Positions 1 to 8,740 of a stretch of DNA of 64,000 nt are shown here, in pieces; position 1 is the stretch's first letter, and the number at the start of each line of letters is the position of its first letter. Under the pieces are notes generated by a model that searched no databases, was not told the origin of the DNA, and saw nothing but the letters and a program-made list of their open reading frames with translations. A program made the position numbers and the translations under genes. Source of the stretch: Paenibacillus sp. R14(2021) (lineage in GTDB: Bacteria > Bacillota > Bacilli > Paenibacillales > Paenibacillaceae); contig NZ_CP080269.1 of assembly GCF_019431355.1 (NCBI RefSeq), positions 1,860,001 to 1,924,000 of the forward strand, read 5' to 3'.

Positions 1-890
1 GAGAAATGAATGAAATCGGCGAACGCCGCCACCGTTCGTCCCGTCTCAAGACGCGGTGTCAGGTCCAGCTCCGCGAAGCGCAGATTCTCGCTGTACTGGC
101 ATACGATGCCTAGTCCGTGCATGAAGTGGATACCGGACTTGATCCACTGCACGTTCCGGCTTCGATGAATAAAGGCGCCAACCTGATCGCGCAGCCCGTC
201 CCGTACTTGAAGCACACGACCCGTCGTCATGCCAGGCGCATGATCGTAATGGAAACGAAGCCGCATCGGCGCAAGCTCCTCGACACGAACTGCAAGCGCA
301 GTCAAGTTGTCGATTCGCCACGTCTTATTGCGAACAGGATCGTACTCCTGCATCGGCCCTTCGTTGAATCGCCAGCCTTCGCCGGACCAGTAGAACTTAC
401 CGTCTTGAAATTCATAGCGGGAGTCGGGATGCACCTCAACATCCATAAAATAGTCGCTGCTCGCCATAATCGTCATTTCCGCTACTGTCGGCCTTGCATA
501 GTCGAGATGCACATGCCGAATCTCAATATCATCGCAATCGTCGAGAACAAGCATTGTCATCCGGCCATGGATAAGAAACATCGATCCATGACCCTCCAGC
601 GTCAAGTTCGCGATGCTCTTCAGTAAGATGCCGATCGTCTTCGTTACGTCGGCGTTCTCCTCTTCGCTGGCCGTATTGGAGATATAATAAGGCGCGCGAG
701 TCGCCTGTTCCGGATAAAAATCATAGACGCCCTTCGGACATTCCAGCACGACCGGACCGGCAATGACAGCTGCCGCCTCGATCGCAAGCCGCATGGCGGG
801 CAGCGCGTCGCGCCCCGAATCGGGTTCCGCACCGAAATCGGCTAGACAAATCGTTACCGGTGCCGATTCTGAATCCTTTTCCGCAATCAT
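1..890 (-). CDS. GH110-type alpha-1,3-galactosidase (3' end outside window)
   Basis: Open frame of 296 codons from ATG at 890, preceded by CAGGAGGG, running off the left edge without a stop. The start resembles a right-handed beta-helix enzyme (ADFGAEPDSGRDALPAMRLA) followed by strands such as NLTLEGHGS and DDIEIRHVHLDY. The visible end, GLGIVCQYSENLRFAELDL then GRTVAAFADFIHFS, matches what I know of GH110 exo-alpha-1,3-galactosidases, which remove terminal alpha-1,3-galactose from blood-group-B-like or algal glycans. No signal peptide is visible, so it probably acts in the cytoplasm on imported oligosaccharides. It follows the binding-protein gene but has its own promoter and cre-like site. 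The catalytic Asp residues should lie in the missing part, so GH110 is inferred from the N-terminal half; another beta-helix hydrolase is the alternative. Confidence 0.72.
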   Translation of the reverse strand, partial: MIAEKDSESAPVTICLADFGAEPDSGRDALPAMRLAIEAAAVIAGPVVLECPKGVYDFYPEQATRAPYYISNTASEEENADVTKTIGILLKSIANLTLEGHGSMFLIHGRMTMLVLDDCDDIEIRHVHLDYARPTVAEMTIMASSDYFMDVEVHPDSRYEFQDGKFYWSGEGWRFNEGPMQEYDPVRNKTWRIDNLTALAVRVEELAPMRLRFHYDHAPGMTTGRVLQVRDGLRDQVGAFIHRSRNVQWIKSGIHFMHGLGIVCQYSENLRFAELDLTPRLETGRTVAAFADFIHF

Positions 891-912
891 TCAATACCCT
901 CCTGAACAGTGA

Positions 913-926
913 GTTAAGCGCTTTCC
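913..926 (-). promoter_or_regulatory. cre-like CcpA operator before GH110 gene
   Basis: Minus strand reads GGAAAGCGCTTAAC, close to the cre consensus TGWAAGCGYTWNCA. It begins 2 bases after the -10 element, over the expected transcription start, a typical place for catabolite repression. Confidence 0.6.
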
Positions 927-928
927 TT

Positions 929-957
929 ACCATACAATGATTCGCCTGCCAATTCAA
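929..957 (-). promoter_or_regulatory. SigA-type promoter of GH110 gene
   Basis: -35 TTGAAT (952-957) and -10 TATGGT (929-934) with a 17-base spacer, minus strand. Four of six consensus bases in each box. Confidence 0.5.
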
Positions 958-997
958 TACGGATAAGCATATTTTTAAGGTAAATAGTAGGGTAACA

Positions 998-1043
998 AAA
1001 AGGGAAAGACTCCGCCCGAAGCCCGCGCAGAGCCTTTCCCTTT
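998..1043 (-). terminator. Terminator after first binding-protein gene
   Basis: Arms AAAGGGAAAG and CTTTCCCTTT flank a GC-rich loop. On the minus strand the hairpin runs into TTTTTG, just after the stop at 1057. Confidence 0.6.
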
Positions 1044-1056
1044 CTCCTTCATATCC

Positions 1057-2730
1057 TTATTTGCCCTGCTTCGCCATTTCCGACGTTACTTCGTCAATTG
1101 CCGCTTGCAGTCCTTTGCCGTCGTAGCCTTTCTGCGCGTCGTGGAGCATCGCCACCGGATCGTCTTTGCCTAATACGATTCGGGTGAAATCTTCATCGAA
1201 GTTGATTGATGACAGCTTATCCTTTGCAGGCGTGGACATCGAGAAAATATCGAATGCCGTCGGGATCGGCTTGGCGTTATCCAGCTGCCATTTCAGCTCG
1301 TTCTGAATGTAATCGACGTATTGGTCACCGAGCGCGAGTCTGTTCACCGGGCTGTCTTCCAGAGAGCTTGCGTTTCTCCACGCAGCCAGCTGAGAGATGA
1401 TATCCATCGATGGATATTCTTTCTTCAGATCCGCGTAGGCGCTGCCTTCCTTAGGACGCGTAATCGTGATCGTGCCGCTTGCGTCTTTGGTATAATCCGT
1501 GCCTTCGATGCCGTAATCGAACATTTCCTTGCCTTGCGGTGAAAGCAGCCAGTCGTAGATGCGCAGGATCCGTTCCAGCTTCTTGTCATCCACATCAGCG
1601 TTGATCATCGTTTCCGACCAGAACGACTGCGTCGTATGGCGGTAAACCGTACCGTCCGCGGACGGCCACAGATGAAGCACCTTCACGTTATCGTAAAACT
1701 TCTTGCCGGGGTTATTCTTCTCCCATTCCGCTTGAATGCCATTCGAGCCGGCGACGGAATTCGCAGCCAGCGCCAGCGCGCCTGCCTTGCCTTGATAGAA
1801 CTTCTGATTCGCTTCACCGGCCTTCTCGACCGCGAAGTCCGGGTCCAAACCGCCGTCCGCATACAGCTGACGGGCTTGCGTAATGACTTGGTCCATTTGC
1901 TTGGAAGCGTAGAACGGCATCCATTTGCCGTCTTCTTTCACCCAGCTGCCATTCTCGAACTGCGGGAACGTTGGCATGAACACGGCCTTGAAATAACCGA
2001 GCGTATTCATGACGATGCCTGTCGTATCGTTCTTGCCGTTGCCGTCCGGATCCTTGTCCGCGAACGCTTTCATAAGCGCATCGAACTCGGCGAAGCTCTG
2101 CGGATCCTTCATGCCGAGCTTATCCATCCAGTCCTTGCGAACGAAGATGGCACGGTCGATCGCCCACATGTCCGTATTCGGGTACGTCATCCGCGGAATT
2201 GCGTACAGCTTGCCATCGCGGTATACGCCCTGTACATCCTGCGCCTTAGCGACCTTCTCGACGTTCGGGTAAGCGCTTAGATCTTCCGGCAAGGCATGAA
2301 CCAGCCCTTGGCTGACCCATTGATTGTACGTAGCCGGGTTATCGTTGACGATGCTGTTCGTAATAATGTCTGGCAGCTGACCGGCAGCCGACCACACTTG
2401 GTTCTTTTCTTTATAATTGTCCCAGCCGATATCGACCGGATTCAGCGTCACGTTGAAATCCTTCTCGATCTTCTGCTGCAGGCCGTCATGCTGCTGGAAG
2501 CCGACGCCGATGCCCCACCAGGAGAGGGAAATGTCCATATGCTCCTTGTACGGATTGTCATCCGCTGCAGGCGCGTTTGCAGTCGTATTGCTGCTGCCGT
2601 TGGCAGAATTCGATGCAGCAGGTGCATTATTCGCGTTATCCGCATTGTTCGTATTTCCGCAACCGGAAACGACCGTAACGAGCGCGGCTGCGATCAGACT
2701 GTTCAAGCCGATCCATTTTGTTTTGTTCAT
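1057..2730 (-). CDS. Extracellular solute-binding lipoprotein (LplA-like)
   Basis: 557 residues. Signal peptide with lipobox VSGC (Cys24), then an Asn/Ala/Ser-rich linker and a large two-lobed binding fold of the family-1 type seen in Paenibacillus LplA proteins (about 550 residues is normal). It should sit on the outer face of the membrane and deliver an oligosaccharide to the two permeases encoded just upstream (gap 52 bases). The ATPase is not encoded here; such transporters usually share a MsmX-type ATPase made elsewhere. ATG start with AAGGGG upstream. The substrate cannot be read from sequence; the neighbouring GH110 gene suggests an alpha-galactose-containing glycan. Confidence 0.88.
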   Translation of the reverse strand: MNKTKWIGLNSLIAAALVTVVSGCGNTNNADNANNAPAASNSANGSSNTTANAPAADDNPYKEHMDISLSWWGIGVGFQQHDGLQQKIEKDFNVTLNPVDIGWDNYKEKNQVWSAAGQLPDIITNSIVNDNPATYNQWVSQGLVHALPEDLSAYPNVEKVAKAQDVQGVYRDGKLYAIPRMTYPNTDMWAIDRAIFVRKDWMDKLGMKDPQSFAEFDALMKAFADKDPDGNGKNDTTGIVMNTLGYFKAVFMPTFPQFENGSWVKEDGKWMPFYASKQMDQVITQARQLYADGGLDPDFAVEKAGEANQKFYQGKAGALALAANSVAGSNGIQAEWEKNNPGKKFYDNVKVLHLWPSADGTVYRHTTQSFWSETMINADVDDKKLERILRIYDWLLSPQGKEMFDYGIEGTDYTKDASGTITITRPKEGSAYADLKKEYPSMDIISQLAAWRNASSLEDSPVNRLALGDQYVDYIQNELKWQLDNAKPIPTAFDIFSMSTPAKDKLSSINFDEDFTRIVLGKDDPVAMLHDAQKGYDGKGLQAAIDEVTSEMAKQGK

Positions 2731-2782
2731 GTCTCTTATCCCCTTATATGAACGTATTTTATAATAAAAGCTTTCGCCCTTA

Positions 2783-3703
2783 CTATCCCTTGATGGACCC
2801 GATCATAACGCCTTTGGCGAAATATTTCTGCAGGAACGGGTAGAGGCAGGCGATCGGCAGCGTACTGACTACAAGCACAGCCATCTTCAGCATTTCCGGC
2901 TGAAGATCAGAATCCTGCACCCTGACGCTTGTCGTGATGCTTGCGAGCACCTGCTGATAATTGGTCAGCAGCTCACGAAGCAGCGCCTGCAGCGGAAGCA
3001 GGTTGACATTCTGCATGAACAGGACGCCAAGCCACCATTCGTTCCATCGATCCACGGCATAGAAGAGCGTAATCGTTGCGATCATCGGCATCGAGATCGG
3101 AACTACGATCTTATACAATACCTGCAAATCGTTGGCGCCGTCAATCTTGGCCGATTCCTCAAGTCCGGCCGGCAGCGTGCGGAAAAAGGCGATGCAGATG
3201 ATCATATAGAACGTGTTGACGGCAACTGGCAGCACCATGACCAGCAGGTTGTTGACCAGATGGAAGTTCTTCATTGTCAGGTAGAACGGGATGAGCCCGC
3301 CGTTGAAAAACATCGTGAAAATAATGCCTCCCATCACGATCTTCTTTCCCGGAAAGCCCGACTTCGACAGGACATATGCGCCTGTCACCGTAACGAGCAT
3401 GTTGACGGCCGTGCCTACGCCGGTCACGAAGACGGTTACCATAAGCGCTTTCAAGAAACGCGGCTCATGAAAAATATAGCTGTATGCGGACAGATCGAAA
3501 ACGGTCGGAACCAGGTACACGAGCTGCTTCGATACCGCTACTGTGCTGCTGAACGACATCAGAATGACGTTGTAGAACGGCAGAATCGTCATTAACGTCA
3601 ATAGGATAAGGACGATGTGAATGATGAGATCGGCTGGGCTGAATCTGCTGCGCCTGCCCGCAGCTTGTATGCTGACGGCTGCTGTTTTCGTAATCGGTTC
3701 CAT
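2783..3703 (-). CDS. Carbohydrate ABC transporter permease (LplC/YtcP-like)
   Basis: 306 residues with about six hydrophobic helices and the permease cytoplasmic loop, here EESAKIDGANDLQVLYKIV, the EAA-type contact for the ATPase. The C-terminus FAKGVMIGSIKG is typical of LplC/YtcP permeases. The ATG overlaps the stop of the partner permease by one base (TAATG), so translation is coupled. It forms the membrane channel with the 3703-4611 product and works with the 1057-2730 binding protein. Confidence 0.92.
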   Translation of the reverse strand: MEPITKTAAVSIQAAGRRSRFSPADLIIHIVLILLTLMTILPFYNVILMSFSSTVAVSKQLVYLVPTVFDLSAYSYIFHEPRFLKALMVTVFVTGVGTAVNMLVTVTGAYVLSKSGFPGKKIVMGGIIFTMFFNGGLIPFYLTMKNFHLVNNLLVMVLPVAVNTFYMIICIAFFRTLPAGLEESAKIDGANDLQVLYKIVVPISMPMIATITLFYAVDRWNEWWLGVLFMQNVNLLPLQALLRELLTNYQQVLASITTSVRVQDSDLQPEMLKMAVLVVSTLPIACLYPFLQKYFAKGVMIGSIKG

Positions 3704-4611
3704 TAAACAAGTCCCTCCCCGCCGAGTTTTTTCACGATGTAATTGGCCGAATAGAGGAGCGAGAAGTTCAGTACGGCTTTGAACAGGCCGACGGCCGTCG
3801 AGACGCCGAAACTGAGGCCGTCCGCGAACGCCGAGCGGTACGTATACGTATCGATGATATCGCCGGTCGAATACACGCCCGGATTGTACAGGTTGAAAAT
3901 TTGATCAAAGCCGCCGTTCATCGCATTGCCGACCGCGAGAATAAGCAGAATCGCCGCCGTGCCGCGGATGGATGGCCAGGTGACGGACAGCAGCTTCTGC
4001 CATCTGCCAGCTCCGTCCACATGAGCCGCTTCGTACAATTCCGGGTTGATGCCGGCGATTGCCGCCAAATAAATGATTGCGCTCCAGCCGACTTCCTTCC
4101 AGATGCTAGAGATGAAGACAATCGCTCGGAACAGCGAAGGGTCGGTCAGGAACGTCATCTTGTGATACCCGAGCGAATCCAAAATCTGGTTCAGCACGCC
4201 GGTTGTCCCAAGGAAATTGAACATAATCCCGCTGATAATGACCCAAGATATAAAGTGTGGAAACGTGTACACGGTTTGGTAAAATTTTTTCAGCTTCTCC
4301 CGTGCCACCTCGTTGATCATCAATGCCAGAACGATGGCGATCGGAAATTCAAACACGAGCCGTCCGCAGCTGATGTAGAGCGTATTCCAGAACGCCCGCC
4401 AAAAATCGCTCTGCGCGACCAGCTCCTTGAAGTTGTCCATGCCGACCCACGGACTGCGCAAAATACCCTCGCGGATGTGAAGCTCCTTGAACGCGAGCAG
4501 CACGCCGTACATCGGAACATACTGAAACATGACATAAAAGAGCACGGTAGGAAGGAGAAGCAGGTAAAGATAACGGTGTTTGTACAGATCCTTCCCTAAA
4601 GTTTTTCCCAT
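3703..4611 (-). CDS. Sugar ABC transporter permease (LplB-like)
   Basis: 302 residues from ATG at 4611 (MGKTLGKD), which has GAGGAGG six bases upstream; a longer frame back to a TTG at 4641 would put the start before that ribosome site and is unlikely. Six membrane helices, with the permease motif ELYEAAHVDGAGRWQKL for ATPase docking. First gene of the permease-permease-binding protein operon. A cre-like site (4624-4638) lies directly upstream and a terminator separates it from the regulator genes, so the transporter is transcribed separately from its two-component system. Confidence 0.92.
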   Translation of the reverse strand: MGKTLGKDLYKHRYLYLLLLPTVLFYVMFQYVPMYGVLLAFKELHIREGILRSPWVGMDNFKELVAQSDFWRAFWNTLYISCGRLVFEFPIAIVLALMINEVAREKLKKFYQTVYTFPHFISWVIISGIMFNFLGTTGVLNQILDSLGYHKMTFLTDPSLFRAIVFISSIWKEVGWSAIIYLAAIAGINPELYEAAHVDGAGRWQKLLSVTWPSIRGTAAILLILAVGNAMNGGFDQIFNLYNPGVYSTGDIIDTYTYRSAFADGLSFGVSTAVGLFKAVLNFSLLYSANYIVKKLGGEGLV

Positions 4612-4623
4612 GGCGAACCTCCT

Positions 4624-4638
4624 CGTAAGCGCTACCAA
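4624..4638 (-). promoter_or_regulatory. cre-like CcpA operator before permease operon
   Basis: Minus strand TTGGTAGCGCTTACG against WTGNAANCGNWNNCW, with two mismatches. It lies 13 bases upstream of the permease start at 4611. Confidence 0.45.
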
Positions 4639-4722
4639 CAATATGTTCCCATTATGGCGCTATCCTTCCGCTTGAGGTATGCACGCATTTTATCGATTGC
4701 GGCCGTATCTAAAATCCGGGCA

Positions 4723-4758
4723 TAAAAAAAGAAAACTTTCAGCGAAAGTTTTCTAAAA
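4723..4758 (-). terminator. Terminator after kinase/regulator operon
   Basis: Perfect 10-base stem GAAAACTTTC-AGC-GAAAGTTTTC (4731-4753), with T-rich sequence on the minus strand after it. Follows the response-regulator stop at 4801. Confidence 0.8.
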
Positions 4759-4800
4759 ATAATCCATATAACTTCTAAAATGAAGACATTGTTCGCGCTT

Positions 4801-6222
4801 TCATTGACGCTCGCTGCGGTATTGCGTGGGCGTTTTGCCCGTCATTTTCTTAAACAGCCGGGTAAAATAAAAATAGTCGTTATAGCCGATTTTCTCCGCG
4901 ATCTCCTGAATCGAGGCTTCATCCTGGTCCAGCAGCTCACACGCGTATTCGATCCGCAGGCGGGCTATGTATCCGGTCAGCGTCTCTCCGACTTCCTTGC
5001 GGAACAGCTGGCTGATGTAGCTTGGATTCATGAAGAACTGCTCCGACAAGCTCTGCAGCGACAGCTCCTCGCGGAAATGCGTCGTCACGTAGTGCAGAAT
5101 GCCGTTAAAGGTGCGGTTCTTCGTCTCGACTGATGGGGCGGCCGGCTCCACAGCGCCGAGATTACGAGCAGTAAACGATTCGAGCGACGCGAGCATGTCG
5201 AGCACGTTGCGGTAGGAAGATAGGAGCTGCTCATAGCTGTACAGCGTATCTTCGGTCTGCCCCAGCTTGAAGAGGAACGAGACCGTCATGTTGTACACCT
5301 GAAAGGCATGCCGGATCGAGAGCGACCGCGTGCCGAACAGCTCCCTGATCAGACAGAAGGACTGCTGAATTGCCGCTACGTCTTTGCGGGCAATCGCCCC
5401 GCTCAAGTCCACCATCCGGCGGTTCAACTCCTCCTGCCGGAATGGCTGGGAATCGTACACGCCGTATTCCCCCGTCACGAAAAATTGGTGGGCCAGCGCA
5501 TCGGCCGCTTCGATGCCCCCCTTGATCTCGCGCAGGTCCGATACCGCGCCGCTGACGCCGATGCCATTCAATCCCGGCGGGAACCGATCCTTCCACGCTG
5601 CGGCGAGCTTGTCCGCCTCGCCGGCACCAAGCAGGTACGTCGACTTCGCGGCCCCCGTCTTCAACCGAATTGATGGGTCAGTCATTCCCGGCAGGTCGCC
5701 GTGACCGACTGCAACAATCGTCACGATGCCTGCTTCGCGCCAATTCCCGAAGCCAGCCCGATCGAGCTCGTTCTGCAGCTTTAATACGTTCAGTTCGCTT
5801 TGATCCTCCAGAAAGTACATCAGGGACGACTCCGATGCCGGCTTCGAAGCCGATAACGTCTTGCTCAGCTTCATCAGCACGCCGGACAGTTCCATCTCGT
5901 CGAACGGCTTCAAGCAGTAGGCCGCGGCACCGTACGCAATCGCCTTCTGCGCATAGGCAAACTCGGCGTAGCCGCTCACGACCACGAATTGCACCTGGAA
6001 GTCTAACCCTCTTCCGCGCTGAATAAGTTCAAGGCCGCTCATCTCCGGCATGCGGATGTCTGTGAAGACGACGGAGGGCCGCAGCCGCTCCATTGCTTGC
6101 AGTGCAGCAGCACCGTTATACGCTTGTCCGGCTACTTCGAAGCCGTACCGGTTCCAATCCACCAGATCCTTGAGGCTCTCCACCACCCAGCTCTCGTCAT
6201 CCACTATCAACACCTTATGCAT
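4801..6222 (-). CDS. Response regulator, receiver plus AraC-type HTH (YesN-like)
   Basis: 473 residues. Receiver domain at 1-120 with acidic pair DD (8-9), phospho-acceptor Asp55 in VVFTDIRMP and Lys in YCLKPFDEME. A middle region of about 240 residues precedes a C-terminal AraC pair of helix-turn-helix motifs (about 370-470: YISQLFRKEVGETLTGYI and QEIAEKIGYNDYFYFTRLFK). Its start overlaps the end of the sensor kinase gene by 8 bases. Systems of this kind sense an extracellular oligosaccharide and activate the adjacent ABC transporter genes; that role is inferred from family and position. Confidence 0.93.
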   Translation of the reverse strand: MHKVLIVDDESWVVESLKDLVDWNRYGFEVAGQAYNGAAALQAMERLRPSVVFTDIRMPEMSGLELIQRGRGLDFQVQFVVVSGYAEFAYAQKAIAYGAAAYCLKPFDEMELSGVLMKLSKTLSASKPASESSLMYFLEDQSELNVLKLQNELDRAGFGNWREAGIVTIVAVGHGDLPGMTDPSIRLKTGAAKSTYLLGAGEADKLAAAWKDRFPPGLNGIGVSGAVSDLREIKGGIEAADALAHQFFVTGEYGVYDSQPFRQEELNRRMVDLSGAIARKDVAAIQQSFCLIRELFGTRSLSIRHAFQVYNMTVSFLFKLGQTEDTLYSYEQLLSSYRNVLDMLASLESFTARNLGAVEPAAPSVETKNRTFNGILHYVTTHFREELSLQSLSEQFFMNPSYISQLFRKEVGETLTGYIARLRIEYACELLDQDEASIQEIAEKIGYNDYFYFTRLFKKMTGKTPTQYRSERQ

Positions 6223-8014
6223 GCTGCTCGCCCCTCTCTTTGATCGTCAGCTCGACCTTCGTCCCCTCGCCCTCGGCGCTCTCGATGCGCAGACCGCACT
6301 CGGAGCCGAACATCAGCTGAATCCGGTTATTGACATTGACGAGCCCGATGCTCTTCTGTTCGCTCGGCTCCTGCAAGCCCGAGACCGGGGCCGCCACCAT
6401 GCCGCGTACCTCCTCCAGACGATCCCGCGGTATGCCCATGCCGTTATCCTCGATGCGGATGACCAGCGTGCCGTCATCTGCGACGAAGCCACGTATCCAG
6501 AGCTCGCCCTCTCTCAAGGTCGGCTCGAAGCCATGGTAGACGGCGTTCTCCACCAACGGCTGCAGGATCATTTTCGGCACGCGGTAAGCGAGTGCTTCAG
6601 CTGCCAGCTCGTAATGAACGGCGAAGCGGTCGGCAAACCGGATTTGCTGGATGCGGATATACGATTCAATCATGCGGATTTCTTCGCTGAGCGGCACCTC
6701 GCTTGCGCCCTTGATGCTGTAGCGGAAGATGCTCGACAGCGAACGCGTCATCGCCTTAATTCGTTCCTGCTTCTCTACGACTGCGATTCCCGTGATCGCT
6801 TCCAGCGTGTTGTACAGAAAATGCGGATTGATCTGGCTGCGCAGAAACGCCAGCTCCGATTTCTTCTTCTCCAGCTCGATGCCGTAAAGTCTAGTGTTCG
6901 TTTCGAGCAGCCGCTGCGTGAGCAGGTCGATCTCGTCCAGCATGCTGTTCAGCTCCGTGGCCACGATGCTGATTTCCATGTAGCCGTGCAGCGCGATGCG
7001 CTTCTTATATTTGAGAAGGTCCCCGCGCCGGATTGTCATGATGAAGAAAATCAGCTTCTTCAACGGCCGCAAAATGTTATTGATGATAAACATGAACGGC
7101 ACGGCCAGCACCAGGAGCGCGATCCCCAGAATGATCAGCTCCTGCTTGCGGATATCGAGCAGCTCCCGCAGCAGTTCGTTCTCCGGCGCCATGCTTAAGA
7201 TCGTTCCTTCGATATCGGCCAGCGGCTCTGCTTCCACCACGTAGCTGCGGTCGTTCAGCTGAACAATTTGATTGCTCTGCATCTCACTGCCGAGCTTCAT
7301 TTCCTTGAAATCGCTTCCAGTTCGGGCCTGCGAGTTGCTCGCGATGATTTTGCGGGATCGGTCGAGCAAATAAATTTGAGTGCCTGTCTCCTTCGATGAA
7401 TATTCCTGTTCGCTCACGAGCGCGGAAGCATCTACGATGAAGAAAGCGGTTCCGATATTACGGTTGAACAACTCACCCTGCTGACTGTACGTAATCGAAG
7501 TCGCGAAGATCAGCTTCTCGTCCCGCCCGTACAGCGCGCCGAACTGCTGCATGCCCGCATAATAGCCGTTTACTTTGCGGCTCGACAGCGAAACGCGCAG
7601 CGGGACGACGTATCGGTTGCCGCCGTACAAATCGATCCAAGTCCCGTTGTTGCCGGATATGATAATGTCCTGTATACCTTCCTTCAATTCCTTCTGGCTG
7701 TTCAAATATTTGTTCAGCTTCGTAAATCGGTCGTAGCGGATCAGCTTGTCCGTCTCCACGAGATAATCCTGCACGTCCGGATTGTAGGAAATGTCCTGCA
7801 TGATGCGATAAATAACATCGTGATTGGAGGCGACGTTCTTCTTAATTTCGGATACAGTCTGCTTGACGTATTCCTCATGACTGCGCGTAATCATGCCGGA
7901 CATCATGGAATAGGTATGGAAAATGATGACCAGAATGACGATGATCGTAGAAGCCGCTAGAATGAATAGTTGGGAACGAATAGATAATTTTCTCAGGAAA
8001 GCCACTGCGTTCAT
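6215..8014 (-). CDS. Membrane sensor histidine kinase (YesM-like)
   Basis: 599 residues. Membrane helix at about 14-36, extracellular sensor to about 290, second helix at 292-314, HAMP-like linker, coiled coil, then the kinase core: His398 in RSQINPHFLYN, N-box LVENAVYHG (488-496) and G-box EDNGMGIP. This order is that of the LytS/YesM kinases, which pair with AraC-type regulators. It is co-transcribed with the downstream regulator. A clear promoter lies upstream at 8050-8079. Confidence 0.93.
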   Translation of the reverse strand: MNAVAFLRKLSIRSQLFILAASTIIVILVIIFHTYSMMSGMITRSHEEYVKQTVSEIKKNVASNHDVIYRIMQDISYNPDVQDYLVETDKLIRYDRFTKLNKYLNSQKELKEGIQDIIISGNNGTWIDLYGGNRYVVPLRVSLSSRKVNGYYAGMQQFGALYGRDEKLIFATSITYSQQGELFNRNIGTAFFIVDASALVSEQEYSSKETGTQIYLLDRSRKIIASNSQARTGSDFKEMKLGSEMQSNQIVQLNDRSYVVEAEPLADIEGTILSMAPENELLRELLDIRKQELIILGIALLVLAVPFMFIINNILRPLKKLIFFIMTIRRGDLLKYKKRIALHGYMEISIVATELNSMLDEIDLLTQRLLETNTRLYGIELEKKKSELAFLRSQINPHFLYNTLEAITGIAVVEKQERIKAMTRSLSSIFRYSIKGASEVPLSEEIRMIESYIRIQQIRFADRFAVHYELAAEALAYRVPKMILQPLVENAVYHGFEPTLREGELWIRGFVADDGTLVIRIEDNGMGIPRDRLEEVRGMVAAPVSGLQEPSEQKSIGLVNVNNRIQLMFGSECGLRIESAEGEGTKVELTIKERGEQHA

Positions 8015-8049
8015 CCCGTCTCTATAAGGTTTGGATTCGCCTAAGGCCT

Positions 8050-8079
8050 ATTATTACTGCAACCTAAGAAGATAGTCAA
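8050..8079 (-). promoter_or_regulatory. SigA-type promoter of sensor kinase operon
   Basis: -35 TTGACT (8074-8079) and -10 AATAAT (8050-8055), 18-base spacer; TAATAA one base earlier gives 17. Minus strand, about 35 bases before the kinase start. Confidence 0.55.
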
Positions 8080-8087
8080 TCTCCAAG

Positions 8088-8112
8088 CAAAAAGCCCGGC
8101 AGACGCCGGCAC
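8088..8112 (-). terminator. Hairpin terminator upstream of kinase gene
   Basis: GCCGGC-GTCT-GCCGGGC followed by TTTTTG on the minus strand. Separates the tRNA units from the kinase operon. Confidence 0.6.
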
Positions 8113-8170
8113 AATTGGCCAAGCATCCACCGAGCTTCCGATTCGTCCATCAGCTTGCGGGATAAATATA

Positions 8171-8200
8171 AAAAAGAAGCCTTGTCAGCAAGACTTCTTG
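8171..8200 (-). terminator. Terminator of tRNA-Leu copy 1
   Basis: Stem AAGAAGTCTTG / CAAGGCTTCTT with loop CTGA, then a T-run on the minus strand, 12 bases past the tRNA 3' end. Confidence 0.75.
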
Positions 8201-8212
8201 AATGGAATAAGT

Positions 8213-8299
8213 TGGTGCGGTCGAGAGGACTCGAACCTCCACGGCTGTTACACCACTAGAACCTGAATCTAGCGCGTCTGCCAATTCCGCCACGACCGC
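8213..8299 (-). tRNA. tRNA-Leu (CAG), copy 1
   Basis: 87 bases including encoded CCA. Acceptor GCGGTCG pairs with CGACCGC; the anticodon arm CTAGA-TTCAGGT-TCTAG gives anticodon CAG; GGTTCGAGTCC is the T arm; a long variable arm marks a class II leucine tRNA. Its sequence is identical to copies 2 and 3. Confidence 0.96.
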
Positions 8300-8343
8300 A
8301 TCTGGCATATGTCGCTTCATGTATTTCAGAAGCGGCAAGAAAG

Positions 8344-8373
8344 AATATACCATGACTGCTAATATAAAGTCAA
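8344..8373 (-). promoter_or_regulatory. Promoter of tRNA-Leu copy 1
   Basis: -35 TTGACT (8368-8373), -10 TATATT (8344-8349), 18-base spacer, about 45 bases before the mature tRNA. Confidence 0.7.
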
Positions 8374-8464
8374 CCTATTAGAGTTAAAATGCGTAAATCA
8401 TTGTTCGGATCGTGGTCAGCGGCCCCCGAAATTCGGTTACCATCTCCCCGATGTTAAAACTATA

Positions 8465-8493
8465 AAAAGAAGCCCTGCTCATGCAAGGCTTCT
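8465..8493 (-). terminator. Terminator of tRNA-Leu copy 2
   Basis: Near-perfect hairpin AGAAGCCTTGC / GCAGGGCTTCT followed by TTTTTATA on the minus strand. Confidence 0.75.
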
Positions 8494-8507
8494 CGGATCG
8501 AATATGT

Positions 8508-8594
8508 TGGTGCGGTCGAGAGGACTCGAACCTCCACGGCTGTTACACCACTAGAACCTGAATCTAGCGCGTCTGCCAATTCCGCCACGACCGC
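8508..8594 (-). tRNA. tRNA-Leu (CAG), copy 2
   Basis: Same 87-base sequence as the copy at 8213-8299, anticodon CAG, CCA encoded. It has its own promoter and terminator, so the two neighbours are separate units and not a polycistronic tRNA cluster. Confidence 0.96.
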
Positions 8595-8638
8595 ATCTGG
8601 CAGATGTCGCTTCATCGATTTCCGAAGCGGCGTTTATT

Positions 8639-8668
8639 AAAATACCATGAATTTCAGTAGAAAGTCAA
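8639..8668 (-). promoter_or_regulatory. Promoter of tRNA-Leu copy 2
   Basis: -35 TTGACT (8663-8668), -10 TATTTT (8639-8644), 18-base spacer. Confidence 0.65.
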
Positions 8669-8740
8669 TATTTTCTTCACATGATGTTACGAATAGCTTA
8701 GGCAATGCTGCACATCGGATCAATGACCCGGTGTCTTCGA

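Noticed and set aside
6050-7198. 382-codon open frame on the plus strand
   Set aside because: Lies wholly opposite the sensor kinase and regulator genes, whose domains are clear; it has no recognisable motif and reflects GC-biased codons.
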